A stretch of DNA of 5,184 bases. It comes from a candidate division FCPU426 bacterium. Its GTDB lineage: Bacteria > Oederibacteriota > PGYV01 > Palsa-1178. Position 1 is the stretch's first letter. Every line of letters starts with the position of its first letter. The notes below the pieces were generated by a model. That model made no database searches and had not been told where the DNA came from. It saw only the letters and a program-made list of their open reading frames with translations. This document shows positions 4,903-5,184 of the stretch, one piece after another. The translations under genes were made by a program, and so were the position numbers. Location: positions 1-5,184 of the forward strand of contig PMTB01000173.1 of NCBI GenBank assembly GCA_003167475.1, read 5' to 3'.

Positions 4903-5184
4903 TTACTGCGCCCTGTTTATGGAAACCTGTGAGGTTTCATGGAATTTGTCCAGCACCTTGCCAACAATCTCAGCCCTCATTCCGTTATTCAGCGGGTGCG
5001 CGATATCCTTGAACGTGCCGTCGGAAAGTTTCCTGCTGGGCATCACAACAAACAGCCCCTTCGCGCCGTCTATCACCCTTAAACCCCTTACCACGAATGA
5101 ATCGTCGAACGTGATGCTCGCGTACGCTTTCAGTTTTTGGTCCTCGCCCGCCTCAGCCGCCCTCGGAAAAACTTTTACTTCCGT
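4903..5184 (-). CDS. spoVG: SpoVG family regulator, second tandem copy, 5'-truncated by window edge
   Basis: 93 residues are visible, beginning TEVKVFPR, which aligns with residue 4 of the neighbouring copy, so only about three codons including the start lie beyond the edge. An internal Met at 5094 is not the start because conserved sequence continues upstream of it. Signature blocks LKAYASITFD, FVVRGLRVIDG, GLFVVMP and DIAHPLN are all present. By hand alignment about 61 of 93 residues match the other copy without gaps; differences concentrate after the first strand (residues 12-20 region), around the SRKLSDGTF segment and in the C-terminal tail. Both therefore look functional, and the duplication is not recent. 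It is the first visible gene of the cluster, so the promoter and any earlier genes lie outside the window. Confidence 0.96.
   Translation of the reverse strand, partial: TEVKVFPRAAEAGEDQKLKAYASITFDDSFVVRGLRVIDGAKGLFVVMPSRKLSDGTFKDIAHPLNNGMRAEIVGKVLDKFHETSQVSINRAQ

Noticed and set aside
4903..5094. A 63-aa SpoVG starting at the internal Met at 5094
   Set aside because: Conserved SpoVG sequence (TEVKVFPR and KLKAYASITFD) continues in frame to the window edge, so the gene is longer and only cut by the window.

Overview
The window looks like part of a chromosome from a Gram-negative-type bacterium. An RND efflux pump implies an inner membrane plus envelope, and two SpoVG genes point away from Gammaproteobacteria towards lineages that carry SpoVG outside Firmicutes, such as spirochaetes, deltaproteobacteria, Elusimicrobia or related candidate phyla. 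Codon use favours ATA and AGG, and most starts follow a strong GGAGG site. The exact phylum cannot be fixed from this stretch. Every convincing gene lies on the minus strand, so transcription runs from right to left.

Right part (5184 down to about 3293): a compact gene cluster. In transcription order it holds a spoVG paralogue cut by the window edge, a second complete spoVG, a single-domain response regulator whose ATG overlaps the spoVG stop (ATGA), a 113-aa coiled-coil protein that resembles the linker of PAS histidine kinases, and a second stand-alone receiver of the Rcp1-like type. No histidine kinase and no output domain is visible. The receivers would need a kinase encoded elsewhere and would signal by protein contact. 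The nucleic-acid-binding SpoVG proteins are the only visible candidates for an output.

Middle (about 3340 to 2986): a noncoding, AT-richer stretch. Its right half is a roughly 133-bp repeat-like unit bounded by near-identical 12-bp inverted ends. It contains a perfect 12-bp hairpin, a degenerate 9-bp tandem repeat, a second hairpin and a promoter-like pair facing left. The unit runs into the 3' end of the last receiver gene and supplies its last 15 codons and stop. Further left are a 19-bp dyad that could be an operator and a TATAAT box just upstream of the next gene.

Left part (2985 down to 1): one uninterrupted reading frame of 995 codons for the inner-membrane permease of an RND (HAE-1/AcrB-type) efflux pump. 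It lacks only its last few dozen residues beyond the left edge. No adaptor (HlyD-type) or TolC-type gene is in view.

The points most worth a second look are the tandem spoVG genes translationally coupled to receivers, and the repeat unit that appears to have rewritten the C-terminus of a receiver while placing a possible promoter upstream of an efflux pump.
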